The notes: generated by a model from the sequence alone, not told the origin. Positions 25,826-32,971 are shown, counted from the stretch's first letter. The stretch: DNA of 32,971 nt from Chloroflexota bacterium (GCA_018823415.1 JAHJIN010000362.1:1-32971), one strand, 5' to 3'. Program-made: numbers and translations.

Positions 25826-26254
25826 GTGACCATCGACGAACGCATGGGCAAGATAGTGCAGAGACGCCTGGGTTACACGGACGAGGAGATACAAGCGTTC
25901 ATGGCGGACCCCAGGAACCAGGACGTACTGGCCAAGGCACCTGACTTGCTGAGCAAGACCATCGTCATCGAGGTCGTCGAGTCGCACGGGTGCAACAGCC
26001 AGCACCAGGCCGGCGACCGGCTCTATTTCGATGGGGCCGGCAACCTGTTGACCACTCTGTGTCCCAAGCGAATCTGCGTCTATGCGTTGAGCGCGGCGGA
26101 AAAGCTCATCTTTGCGGCGAACGAGCTGCTCTACGCCGGCGTCGACCCCAACGAGATGCGGTTCAAGCGGGCCGGCTGCTTTGATGTGGGACTGAAATGC
26201 GGCGGCTGGGGGCACATCGTCATGGAATTAAAGGTAGAGGAACGGCAAGAGTAG
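25826..26254 (+). CDS. TIGR04076-like small cysteine-containing protein
   Basis: This 142-residue protein has a helical N-terminal third (RRLGYTDEEIQAFM) and a C-terminal domain resembling the TIGR04076 family: GDRLYFDGAG, TLCPKRICVYAL, and a final GCFDVGLKCGG and VMELKV. Five Cys are present (in HGCNSQH, LCPKRIC, AGC and KCGG). The role of the family is unknown; clustering with redox genes and the Cys content hint at metal or Fe-S binding. GTG 25826 is the likely start, with GAGGAGG eight bases upstream; an ATG at 25790 overlaps the hdrA-gltD stop but has no RBS. It sits tightly between two hdr genes, 32 bases after one and 16 before the next. Confidence 0.78.
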   Translation: MTIDERMGKIVQRRLGYTDEEIQAFMADPRNQDVLAKAPDLLSKTIVIEVVESHGCNSQHQAGDRLYFDGAGNLLTTLCPKRICVYALSAAEKLIFAANELLYAGVDPNEMRFKRAGCFDVGLKCGGWGHIVMELKVEERQE

Positions 26255-26270
26255 CAGCGGAGGCCAAGTA

Positions 26271-27407
26271 ATGAAAGTCAATGCCCACGATTTCGCCCAG
26301 GAATACACACTCCTGGAGTGCATCCAATGCGGCCGGTGCACCGGCGGCTGCCCGGTCTCGCTCAAGACCGCCCTGAACATCCGCAGCATCATCTACCAGG
26401 CCCTGGTGGACGACGCCATCGAGGTCAACGGGATGGATGTGCTGTGGGACTGCACCAACTGTCTCACCTGCACCATCCGCTGCCCCAAGGACGTCCACCC
26501 ATCGGACGTGATCATTGGGCTGCGGGGCTATATCGTGGGCGAGGGCAAGGGCGTGCCGCCTCGCGTCCGCGACGCGCTGATGAGCGCCTTTACCCGGGGC
26601 AACACCCTGGGCTTTGCCACCGAGGACCGGGACAAGTGGACCGAGGGGCTGGGCTTTGAGGTCAAGAACGTGCTGGAAGCCGGCGAGACGGATGTGCTGT
26701 TCTACGTGGGCTGCACCCCGGCCTACGACCCACGCATCCAGCCGGTCACCCGGGCGTTGGCGACCATCATGCACCGGGCCGGCATCGACTTTGGCACCCT
26801 GGGCGTGGACGAGATGTGCTGCGGCAACGAGATCCGGCGCATCGGCGAGTCCGAGGGATTCGAGTCCATGGTGGAAGAGTTTCACGAGATGCGCAAGGAA
26901 TTCCAGGCCCGGCGCATGGTAACGGTCTCGCCCCACTGCTACAACGCTTTTCGGAACGAGTACGGCGACCTGGGCTTCCCGGTCTATCACTATACCCAGT
27001 TCCTGGTCGAGTTGCTGGAAACGGGCCAATTGACCTTTGACAAGGAGGTCCGCAAGCGCGTCACGTACCACGACCCCTGTTTCCTGGGCAAGCACAACAA
27101 CATCTATGACGAGCCGCGCCAGGTACTGCGGAGCATCCCCGGCCTCGAATTCGAGGATCTGGACCGCTCGCGGGAACGGAGCGTGTGCTGCGAGGGCGGC
27201 GGCGGCCGCATGTGGGCCGAGGGTACCAACATCGAGGAACGATTGGCCCACCAGCGGGTCCGCGATGCCATCGCCCTGGGCGCGGAGGTGCTGGCCGTGT
27301 CCTGTGCCTTTTGCTTGCTGACCCTGGAAGACGCGGTCAAGACGCTGGGCCTGGACGAGCAGATCCAGGTGATGGACATCATGGAGCTGGTGGCCCAGGC
27401 AACGTGA
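26271..27407 (+). CDS. HdrD-like (HdrC-HdrB fusion) Fe-S oxidoreductase
   Basis: This is a 378-residue soluble protein. The N-terminus has two 4Fe-4S motifs: C17, C20, C23, C27 (CIQCGRCTGGCP) and C61, C64, C67, C71 (CTNCLTCTIRCP). Two CCG domains follow: YVGC, MCCGNE, SPHC in the first, and HDPCFLGKHN, VCCEGGGGRMW, SCAFC in the second. It thus joins HdrC-like electron transfer and HdrB-like catalysis in one chain, as in HdrD and related (Fe-S)-binding oxidoreductases. The second CCG motif reads CCE rather than CCG, a variant found in many HdrD-like proteins of other function. Disulfide or lactate/glycolate-type electron acceptors are possible, but the substrate is unknown. ATG 26271 has GGAGG eight bases upstream; it lies 16 bases before the next hdrA. 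Confidence 0.9.
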   Translation: MKVNAHDFAQEYTLLECIQCGRCTGGCPVSLKTALNIRSIIYQALVDDAIEVNGMDVLWDCTNCLTCTIRCPKDVHPSDVIIGLRGYIVGEGKGVPPRVRDALMSAFTRGNTLGFATEDRDKWTEGLGFEVKNVLEAGETDVLFYVGCTPAYDPRIQPVTRALATIMHRAGIDFGTLGVDEMCCGNEIRRIGESEGFESMVEEFHEMRKEFQARRMVTVSPHCYNAFRNEYGDLGFPVYHYTQFLVELLETGQLTFDKEVRKRVTYHDPCFLGKHNNIYDEPRQVLRSIPGLEFEDLDRSRERSVCCEGGGGRMWAEGTNIEERLAHQRVRDAIALGAEVLAVSCAFCLLTLEDAVKTLGLDEQIQVMDIMELVAQAT

Positions 27408-27423
27408 GGATGTAGGAGACGAA

Positions 27424-29400
27424 ATGGCATCCAGGATCGGCGTATATATCTGCCATTGCGGGATCAATATCGCAGCGACGGTGGATTCGGAGGACGTGGC
27501 GCGCTACGCGGCGAGGCTGCCTCATGTGACCGTGGCCCGCGATTATATGTACATGTGCTCCGACCCCGGCCAGGAGATGATCAAGCAGGACATTCGCGAT
27601 TACGACCTGACCGGCGTGGTGGTGGCTTCCTGCTCACCCCGGATGCACGAGGTCACGTTCCGGGCCGTGGCCCAGGAAGAAGGCGTCAACCCCTACCAGT
27701 TCGAGATGGCCAACATCCGGGAGCAGTGCTCGTGGGTCCACGCCGACCGCACCATCGCCACGCAAAAGGCCAAGGAACTGGTGGCCGGCGTGGTGGCCAA
27801 GGCCGTGCTGTTGGAGCCGCTGGAAGAGCGCGAGGTGGACGTCACGCCGGCGGCGCTGGTCATCGGCGGCGGCATTGCCGGGCTGGAAGCGGCGCTGGAC
27901 ATCGCCGACGCCGGCTATCAAGTGTACCTGGTGGAGCGGCAGCCCAGCCTGGGCGGACGCATGGCCCAGCTCAACAAGACCCCGCGCATGGAAGACGCCG
28001 GGGCGCTGGTCTTGGGGGAAGCAAGTCGGGCGCTGGAGCATCCCCAGGTGACCGTGCTGGCCTACAGCGAGGTGACCAACGTCGAGGGGTATGTCGGCAA
28101 CTTCCAGGTCACGGTGCGCCGGCAGCCCCGCTATGTGGACCCGGCCCGCTGCACCGCCTGCGGCCAATGCGCCGAAGCGTGTGTGTTAGCCGGCCAGGTG
28201 CCGGACGAGTTCCAGGCGGGCCTGGGCCGGCGCGCAGCCATCTATCGGCCCTTCCCCCGGGCGCTGCCGGCCACTTACACCGTGGACCCGGCCCATTGTC
28301 GGCTGCTTGTGGCCGGCGTGTGCGAATCGCACACCGGCGACGACGGCCCGCCCTGCGCTGCTGCCTGTCCGGAGCGCGCCGTGGACTTTGGCCAGCAGGC
28401 GGAAGAGGTCACACTGGACGTGGGCACTATCATCGTCGCCACCGGCTATGATCCCTTCAATGCGCAGCGCAAGCCCGAGTTCGGGTACGGGCGCTACCCG
28501 GGCGTGGTCACTGCCCTGGAATTCGAGCGGCTGGCCGCGCCGGACGGCCCCACCGGCGGGCGCATCGTGATCCCCGGAACAGATCGGGAACCGCAGCACG
28601 TGGCCTTTATCCACTGTGTCGGCTCGCGAGATAAGCAACTGGGGAACGAATACTGCTCGCGGGTGTGCTGCATGTACACGGCCAAGCAGGCCACTGTGCT
28701 CCGGGACCTGTTGCCGGATGCCCGGGCCACCGTCTTTTACATGGATGTGCGGACCTTTACCAAGGGCGGCGAAGAGTTCTACGACCAGGCCCGGGCCCGG
28801 GGTGTGCGCTACCGGCGCGGCAACCCCTCCGAGATCTACAAGCGGGGCGACCGGCTGGTGCTCCGAGTGGAGGACACCCTGCTGCGCCAGACGGTGGAGG
28901 TAGAAGCCGACATGGTGGTACTGGCCGTGGGGCTGGAGCCAAGCGCGGCCGGCGACCCGGCGGCCCATCTGCTCAAGCTGGCCCGCACCGGCGATGGCTT
29001 TCTGGCCGAAGCCCACCCCAAGATGCGCCCGGTGGACACCACCAGCGCCGGCGTGTTCCTGGCCGGCACCTGCCAGGGGCCCAAAGACATCCCGGACACG
29101 GTGGCTCAGGCTAAAGCAGCCGCTTCATCAGCGCTGATTCCATTGTCGCGGGGCAAGGCCCGGATAGAAGCCATCGTCAGCGCCATCGACCCCGAACTGT
29201 GCGCCGGTTGCGGCCTGTGCGAAGCCTCCTGTGCCTATAACGCGCTGAGCCTGCACCCCTGGCGCGGCGTGATGACCATTAATCCGGTCTTGTGCAAGGG
29301 CTGCGGGGCCTGTGCGGTGGCCTGCCCGTCGAAAGCGATTACCCTGGGACATTTCACCCAGAAGCAGACATTGGCCATGCTGGATGCGATGTTGGCATGA
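27424..29400 (+). CDS. hdrA: HdrA, canonical-length electron-bifurcating flavoprotein
   Basis: This 658-residue protein has full HdrA architecture. The N-terminal domain has IGVYICHCGINI and VVASCSPRMHEVTFR. Then come FAD motif VIGGGIAGLEAALD (about 143), an inserted ferredoxin (CTACGQCAEAC; second site with spread cysteines CRLLVAGVC...CAAAC), HCVGSRD...[12 protein letters not shown], and a C-terminal ferredoxin pair (CAGCGLCEASC, CKGCGACAVAC). HdrA holds the FAD that bifurcates electrons between a low-potential ferredoxin and the HdrB-type subunit. One oddity: the DCSxCILTPK region, kept in the 23055 paralogue, reads DAGALVLGEAS here, so its cysteines are gone. Long blocks elsewhere are nearly identical to that paralogue. 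ATG 27424 has TAGGAG nine bases upstream. A hairpin follows the gene. Confidence 0.95.
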   Translation: MASRIGVYICHCGINIAATVDSEDVARYAARLPHVTVARDYMYMCSDPGQEMIKQDIRDYDLTGVVVASCSPRMHEVTFRAVAQEEGVNPYQFEMANIREQCSWVHADRTIATQKAKELVAGVVAKAVLLEPLEEREVDVTPAALVIGGGIAGLEAALDIADAGYQVYLVERQPSLGGRMAQLNKTPRMEDAGALVLGEASRALEHPQVTVLAYSEVTNVEGYVGNFQVTVRRQPRYVDPARCTACGQCAEACVLAGQVPDEFQAGLGRRAAIYRPFPRALPATYTVDPAHCRLLVAGVCESHTGDDGPPCAAACPERAVDFGQQAEEVTLDVGTIIVATGYDPFNAQRKPEFGYGRYPGVVTALEFERLAAPDGPTGGRIVIPGTDREPQHVAFIHCVGSRDKQLGNEYCSRVCCMYTAKQATVLRDLLPDARATVFYMDVRTFTKGGEEFYDQARARGVRYRRGNPSEIYKRGDRLVLRVEDTLLRQTVEVEADMVVLAVGLEPSAAGDPAAHLLKLARTGDGFLAEAHPKMRPVDTTSAGVFLAGTCQGPKDIPDTVAQAKAAASSALIPLSRGKARIEAIVSAIDPELCAGCGLCEASCAYNALSLHPWRGVMTINPVLCKGCGACAVACPSKAITLGHFTQKQTLAMLDAMLA

Positions 29401-29406
29401 AAACAA

Positions 29407-29437
29407 GCCTGGCGCAGGTTCAACACCTTCGCCAGGC
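29407..29437 (+). promoter_or_regulatory. Intra-operon hairpin after hdrA
   Basis: GCCTGGCG-c-AGGT-tcaac-ACCT-t-CGCCAGGC gives 8 plus 4 base pairs around one mismatch, with a 5-base loop. It starts seven bases after the hdrA stop and ends ten bases before the RBS of the thioesterase gene. With no T-run it is more likely an attenuator or an mRNA-stabilising/processing stem that sets the hdr:etf ratio than a full terminator. Confidence 0.5.
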
Positions 29438-29463
29438 CAACACCAAGAAAGGAGTGTACAACA

Positions 29464-29865
29464 ATGACACACGGTTATGAGTACAAGCACATCGTAACGC
29501 CGCGCGATGTTACCATGCACGGCATTGCCTACGATCTGGCGTTTCTGGAGTGGGCCTGCACGGCCCGGGAACGCATGATCATCGAACGCGTGGGGGCCGA
29601 CCACGTTCAGTGGCCCTCGATCCTCGTTGGAGAGGTACACCTGCGCTACATCCACCCGGCCATTCCCAACGACCACGTCACCATCCAGGTCGTTGTCACG
29701 GATGTGGAAGGTGAGAAGGGTCGTGCGCGGCTGGTCTTTAACGTCACCAACACCGATACGGGACAACTCCTGGCCACCGGCTATCAGATCTTGTTCTTCG
29801 CCGATCCAGAAACCGGCCGTCGGGTCGAGATCCCGGCCGAGTTCCAGGCCCTGGCCCAGGCATGA
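29464..29865 (+). CDS. Hotdog-fold acyl-CoA thioesterase-like protein
   Basis: This 133-residue protein fits the YbgC/4-hydroxybenzoyl-CoA thioesterase type of hotdog fold: VTPRDVTMHGIAYDLAFLEW near the N-terminus, the long helix with TARERMI, and strands LRYIHPAIPNDHVTIQVVV and GQLLATGYQILFF. The Asp of the DVTMHG loop lies where the catalytic Asp sits in the family. It would hydrolyse an acyl-CoA thioester in the cytoplasm, though related hotdog proteins are dehydratases or inactive. ATG 29464 has AAAGGAG nine bases upstream. It precedes etfB by 15 bases, which ties the cluster to acyl-CoA metabolism. Confidence 0.75.
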   Translation: MTHGYEYKHIVTPRDVTMHGIAYDLAFLEWACTARERMIIERVGADHVQWPSILVGEVHLRYIHPAIPNDHVTIQVVVTDVEGEKGRARLVFNVTNTDTGQLLATGYQILFFADPETGRRVEIPAEFQALAQA

Positions 29866-29880
29866 CGTCGAGGAGGTAGC

Positions 29881-30654
29881 ATGAATTTCATCGTCTGTGT
29901 GAAAGAAGTGCCAGACACCGAGTCACGCATCGAGGTGCGGGACGGAAAGGTAGTCGAGGAAGGGCTTCAGTACGTGCTCAACCCCTACGACGAGTACGCC
30001 CTGGAAGAAGCCCTCAAATGGCAAGAAGCGGTTGGCGGCAAGGTGACGCTGGTTAGCCTGGGGCCAGAGCGGGCGCGTGAGAGCATCCTCAAGGGCCTGG
30101 CTATGGGCGCCGACGAGGCGTATCAGGTGGTCGATGACGCGTTTCCACCCGGTGACGCCTACGCCACGGCCCAGGTCCTGGCGGCGGCTATTCGCAAACT
30201 GGGCGAGTATGACGCTGTCTTTTGCGGCAAACAGGCCATAGACGACGATGGCGCCGCTGTGGGCGTCATGCTGGCCGAGCTGCTGAACCTGCCCCACGTG
30301 GGAGTGGTCACCAAGCTCACCCTCGCTGAGGACGGCCAGTCAGCCCGGGCCGAGCGCGAGATCGAGGGCGGCAAAGAGGTGGTGGAAACGTCTCTGCCTG
30401 CCGTGTTCACTGCTCAGAAAGGGCTGAACGAGCCGCGCTACCCGTCCTTCAAGGGTATCCGTCAGGCCCGCACCAAGCCCTTTACACTGTGGGGCGGGGC
30501 AGACATCGATCTGGGCGATGTGCACCCGGGCCTGGAGCTGGTCGAGGTGCTGCCGCCGCCGGAGCGCCCGGCTGGCCGAGTGATCCCCGGCGAGCCGGCC
30601 GAGGCCGCCGCAGAAGTAGCCCGGCTCCTGCGCGCAGAAGCCAAGGTCATCTAG
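29881..30654 (+). CDS. etfB: Electron transfer flavoprotein beta subunit
   Basis: This 257-residue EtfB begins with NFIVCVKEVPDTESRI, has LNPYDEYALEEALKW, the LGPERARESILKGLAMGADEAY region, and CGKQAIDDDGAAVG, the nucleotide-binding loop that carries AMP in classical Etf and NAD in bifurcating Etf. The QAID-D-x-x-VG form is closer to the bifurcating type than to the QSSDD form of mitochondrial Etf, but this is suggestive only. With EtfA it moves electrons from acyl-CoA dehydrogenases or NADH. ATG 29881 follows GAGGAGGT; etfA starts about eight bases after its stop, as in most etfBA operons. Confidence 0.95.
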   Translation: MNFIVCVKEVPDTESRIEVRDGKVVEEGLQYVLNPYDEYALEEALKWQEAVGGKVTLVSLGPERARESILKGLAMGADEAYQVVDDAFPPGDAYATAQVLAAAIRKLGEYDAVFCGKQAIDDDGAAVGVMLAELLNLPHVGVVTKLTLAEDGQSARAEREIEGGKEVVETSLPAVFTAQKGLNEPRYPSFKGIRQARTKPFTLWGGADIDLGDVHPGLELVEVLPPPERPAGRVIPGEPAEAAAEVARLLRAEAKVI

Positions 30655-30664
30655 GAGGCCAATG

Positions 30665-31645
30665 ATGAGCAATAACGTACTGGTTTTCGCGGAACAAAGA
30701 AACGGCGTGCTCAAGCGAGTCGCCTTTGAAATGCTGGGCTTGGGCGCAGAACTGGCGGCGGCCCTGGGCAGCCAGGTCGAGGCGGTGCTGCTGGGCGCGA
30801 GCGTGGATAGTCTGCCGGACACCCTGGCGCAGTATGGGGCCACCCGGGTCTATGTGGCTGATGACCCGGCCCTGGCCGTCTACTCCAGCGAGGGATATGC
30901 CAACACCCTGGCGGCCTTGATCGGCAAGGTGGAGCCGGGGGTCATCCTCATTGGCGCGACGGCCATGGGTAAAGACCTGGCACCCCGGCTGGCGGCCCGG
31001 CTGGGCGTGGGTCTGGCACCGGACTGCACTACCCTTGCCGTCGCAGACGGGCGGCTGGTGGCGACGCGGCCCATTTATGCTGGCAAGGCCCTGGCCCGGG
31101 TGCGGCTCACCGGCGACCCCCAGATCGTCACGGTGCGGCCCAACGTGCTGCCAGCCCCGGAGCCGGACGTAGCCAAAACGGCAACCGTGGAGCCGGTGGA
31201 CGTCGCCGCGGGTGATGTGCGGGCCCGAGTTGTGGAAGTACTGGCAGCCGGCGAAGGCGAGATCGACGTGGCGGAAGCGACCGTCATCGTGGCCGGCGGG
31301 CGCGGCCTGGGCGGGCCGGAAGGCTTTGACCTGATCCGCCGCCTGGCCCGGACGCTGAACGCCGCGGTGGGGGCGTCCCGCGCGGCGGTGGACGCCGGCT
31401 GGATCGACCACGCGCACCAGGTGGGGCAGACCGGCAAGACCGTGACGCCAGATCTATACATCGCCTGCGGCATCTCTGGGGCCATCCAGCACCTGGCCGG
31501 CATGAAGACGGCCAAGTGCATCGTGGCGGTGAACAAGGACGCCGAGGCGCCGATCTTTAATACCGCGGACTATGGCATCGTGGGCGACCTGAACGTGGTG
31601 TTGCCGCTGTTGGACCAAGAGTGCCAGGCCTTGCTGGCGGAATAA
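30665..31645 (+). CDS. etfA: Electron transfer flavoprotein alpha subunit
   Basis: This 326-residue EtfA has the N-terminal Rossmann-like domain ([20 protein letters not shown]) and the C-terminal FAD domain: [51 protein letters not shown] and [18 protein letters not shown], all classic FAD contacts. No ferredoxin extension is present. ATG 30665 is placed six bases after AGGAGG; ATG 30662 would be only three bases away. It forms a heterodimer with EtfB. No acyl-CoA dehydrogenase or EtfQO is in the window, so the partner must be encoded elsewhere or be one of the Hdr flavoproteins. Confidence 0.96.
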   Translation: MSNNVLVFAEQRNGVLKRVAFEMLGLGAELAAALGSQVEAVLLGASVDSLPDTLAQYGATRVYVADDPALAVYSSEGYANTLAALIGKVEPGVILIGATAMGKDLAPRLAARLGVGLAPDCTTLAVADGRLVATRPIYAGKALARVRLTGDPQIVTVRPNVLPAPEPDVAKTATVEPVDVAAGDVRARVVEVLAAGEGEIDVAEATVIVAGGRGLGGPEGFDLIRRLARTLNAAVGASRAAVDAGWIDHAHQVGQTGKTVTPDLYIACGISGAIQHLAGMKTAKCIVAVNKDAEAPIFNTADYGIVGDLNVVLPLLDQECQALLAE

Positions 31646-31731
31646 CACACACGGAGAGCGGCATAGCGAGTGTTTTGTGACGCGGTGGGTCGGATGTAAT
31701 CAACAGCCAATCACATGAGGAGGTAGCAGCC

Positions 31732-32193
31732 ATGAAACTCGTCAGGCAACTCTTGCAAGCCAAAGGACTTGACGTCTGGTCGATTGCGCCGGATGCCTCT
31801 GTATACGAGGCGCTGGAGTTGATGGCCGACAAGAACGTGGGTGCGGTATTGGTGCTCGACGCCGGCCGCGTCGTAGGCATCTTGTCGGAGCGGGACTATG
31901 CCAGAAAGGTCATGCTCAGAGGAATCTCATCCAAGGATACCCCCGTCCGGGAGATCATGACCAAAGAGGTGCTATTCGTGCGCCTCGATGACAGCATCGA
32001 GGCGTGCATGGTGGTGATGACCGACAAGCGGGTGCGGCATCTACCCGTCATCGAGGACGATCAGTTGATCGGCATCATCTCGATTGGGGACGTGGTCAAG
32101 GGCATCATCTCTGATCAGCAGTTCACGATCAACGAGTTGGAAAAGTATATCACGGGGGGCGCATATCGCCCCGAAAATCCAATAGCGCGCTAG
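31732..32193 (+). CDS. Two-CBS-domain protein
   Basis: This 153-residue protein consists almost only of a Bateman pair: CBS1 (about 10-60, VWSIAPDASVYEALELMADKN through VGILSERDYARKV) and CBS2 (about 72-125, VREIMTKEVLFVRLDD through IGIISIGDVVKGII). Such stand-alone CBS proteins bind AMP/ATP, NAD(H) or SAM and report energy or redox state to partners. ATG 31732 has GAGGAGGT nine bases upstream. It follows etfA by 86 bases and is followed by a strong hairpin, so it may be the last gene of the redox operon or a separate unit. Confidence 0.92.
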   Translation: MKLVRQLLQAKGLDVWSIAPDASVYEALELMADKNVGAVLVLDAGRVVGILSERDYARKVMLRGISSKDTPVREIMTKEVLFVRLDDSIEACMVVMTDKRVRHLPVIEDDQLIGIISIGDVVKGIISDQQFTINELEKYITGGAYRPENPIAR

Positions 32194-32203
32194 TTGCAAT
32201 CGA

Positions 32204-32238
32204 CAAGGCGGCATGGGCATCTTGCCCACGCCGCCTTG
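32204..32238 (+). terminator. Strong hairpin ending the etf/CBS operon
   Basis: CAAGGCGGC-A-TGGGCA-TCT-TGCCCA-C-GCCGCCTTG: 9 plus 6 base pairs with one A/C mismatch and a 3-base loop, starting ten bases after the CBS gene stop. The stem is GC-rich and very stable; only a short TTG follows, so it is a T-poor terminator, as seen in GC-rich genomes. Confidence 0.7.
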
Positions 32239-32819
32239 CTCGTGGCCGCCTAACCCCGCAGGCTGGAGCCCGCCCGTCGTTGTCTTGCCAGACACCGAGG
32301 AGCGGTTTCCGAGAGCGCCGCTCTGAAACGCCCAGTTCGGTGCGCACGCCAGTTTGGTCGTTTTCCCCCACGAACAGACCACAGACCTCAACCGCTGATT
32401 ACCAGGTGAAGCGGGTCGTCATCAACGACTGACTGGCCTGGCAGACTTGGCGCCAGCATGAAAGCGGGCGTGTGTATTCAGCGCCCTTTTCTCGCAACTA
32501 GCGACTTTGAGAAAGCCCTGTCTCCGGTCGCGAGGTGCTCCTGTTACTATCCTTGCCCTCACGGATTCAGAACCGCGATACAGTTGCCAGGGCTTGTCTG
32601 CAAGCCGTGGCTCGTAGATGGGCTATACCCCCGACGGGATAGGCTTCGATGCAGAGACCAGACAGTGCTGCTTTACGATGCAGGGTCAAGCATGGTGCAA
32701 AACGGGATGGCGATGGGTCGGTCCGGAAAATCAGGGTCTGCCGAGCCGAGTACAATGGAGTAGACTGCCTCATCACTCTGGCGTGCTGGAAACGCTGAGA
32801 GGATATCGCAAACAAGTCC
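32239..32819 (+). other. Intergenic stretch without a supportable gene
   Basis: About 580 bases hold only short overlapping frames with no RBS, no recognisable domain and no consistent codon bias. No tRNA, repeat or transposase remnant was identified by eye. It may contain a decayed gene or the upstream control region of the next gene. Confidence 0.5.
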
Positions 32820-32848
32820 TTGCGCACACGGGCCAGACATGATAGAAT
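32820..32848 (+). promoter_or_regulatory. Putative promoter of the right-edge gene
   Basis: TTGCGC (32820-32825), 17 bases, then TAGAAT (32843-32848), 37 bases before the ATG at 32886. Four of six -35 and five of six -10 positions match consensus. The gene downstream has a good RBS, which makes a promoter here likely. Confidence 0.45.
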
Positions 32849-32885
32849 CGAGTGTAGTATCGCATCATTCTTGGAGGAGAGCGCC

Positions 32886-32971
32886 ATGCCCGACCATTCC
32901 AAGTCTCACGCCGTAGTGGTAGATACGTCCCACAGCCCCCACGCCCGCCTGCGTCCCGTGCCCCTCACCGC
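32886..32971 (+). CDS. Start of a GH127 (DUF1680)-like gene, 3' truncated
   Basis: Only the first 28 codons are in the window. ATG 32886 has GGAGGA (32873-32878) seven bases upstream. The residues VVVDTSHSPHARLRPVPL resemble the N-terminus of GH127 / DUF1680 beta-L-arabinofuranosidase-like proteins, which often open with a V-D-T-S-x-S-P-x-A-x-L-x-P-V-P pattern before the catalytic barrel. With so little sequence the family call is tentative. If right, the enzyme removes L-arabinofuranose residues from plant-type glycans and is unrelated to the redox cluster. Confidence 0.5.
   Translation, partial: MPDHSKSHAVVVDTSHSPHARLRPVPLT

Noticed and set aside
31675-31700. TTGTGA and TGTAAT as a promoter for the CBS gene
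   Set aside because: The spacer is only 14 bases, too short for a standard sigma70 promoter.
32458-32902. Short frames on both strands near the right edge
   Set aside because: No RBS, no domain, and they overlap the probable promoter of the gene at 32886.

Overview
The window is about 33 kb of GC-rich bacterial DNA, and every gene I can support lies on the + strand. No rRNA, tRNA, CRISPR array or insertion sequence was seen. The organism looks like an anaerobic or facultatively anaerobic Chloroflexota (Anaerolineae-like) bacterium. This is an inference from four things: high GC, a giant zinc-ribbon/cyclase/AAA/TPR signalling protein, exported proteins ending in a 'YLPLV'-type tail, and soluble heterodisulfide-reductase (Hdr) genes with no methanogenesis genes. 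The sequence alone does not settle the phylum.

Left part (1-10.1 kb): the 3' part of an ABC exporter; a 1165-residue nucleotide-cyclase/ATPase/TPR regulator with its own promoter; a polytopic DUF1624 (heparan-alpha-glucosaminide N-acetyltransferase-like) membrane protein; a large secreted cell-wall amidase whose catalytic domain appears split by a golvesin-like insert; and a DinB-like protein. A 21-codon remnant of an exported-protein C-terminus follows.

Centre (10.1-17.3 kb): an Rrf2-family, probably Fe-S, regulator behind a perfect-consensus sigma70-type promoter. It is followed by hdrC, hdrB and a double-length tandem HdrA, then DUF4438 and DUF885-like genes packed as if in one operon.

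Interruption (17.4-21.4 kb): a visibly AT-richer lipoprotein gene (Kelch repeats plus transglutaminase), the 3' scrap of an isoprenylcysteine-methyltransferase-like gene, and a tandem-GNAT gene split by an in-frame TAG. This looks like a decayed or accessory island placed between two halves of one redox locus.

Right part (21.4-32.2 kb): mvhD-like, FrhB/FdhB-like, HdrA with an embedded GltD/NfnB-like NAD(P)H module, a small TIGR04076-like protein, an HdrD-like (HdrC+HdrB fusion) protein, a canonical-length HdrA, a hotdog thioesterase, etfB, etfA, and a two-CBS-domain protein followed by a strong hairpin. Together the two Hdr blocks encode three HdrA-type flavoproteins, two CCG-type (HdrB-like) catalytic proteins, MvhD, an FrhB-type flavoprotein and an Etf pair. 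No hydrogenase or formate dehydrogenase catalytic subunit is visible. The most economical reading is a cytoplasmic flavin-based electron bifurcation/confurcation hub joining NAD(P)H (GltD insert), an FrhB-type donor or acceptor, acyl-CoA-derived electrons (Etf, thioesterase) and a disulfide or other CCG-protein substrate. This assembly is the main candidate for a new system in the window.

Right edge (32.2-33 kb): about 600 bases with no supportable gene, then a promoter and the first 28 codons of a gene whose N-terminus resembles GH127 (DUF1680) beta-L-arabinofuranosidases.
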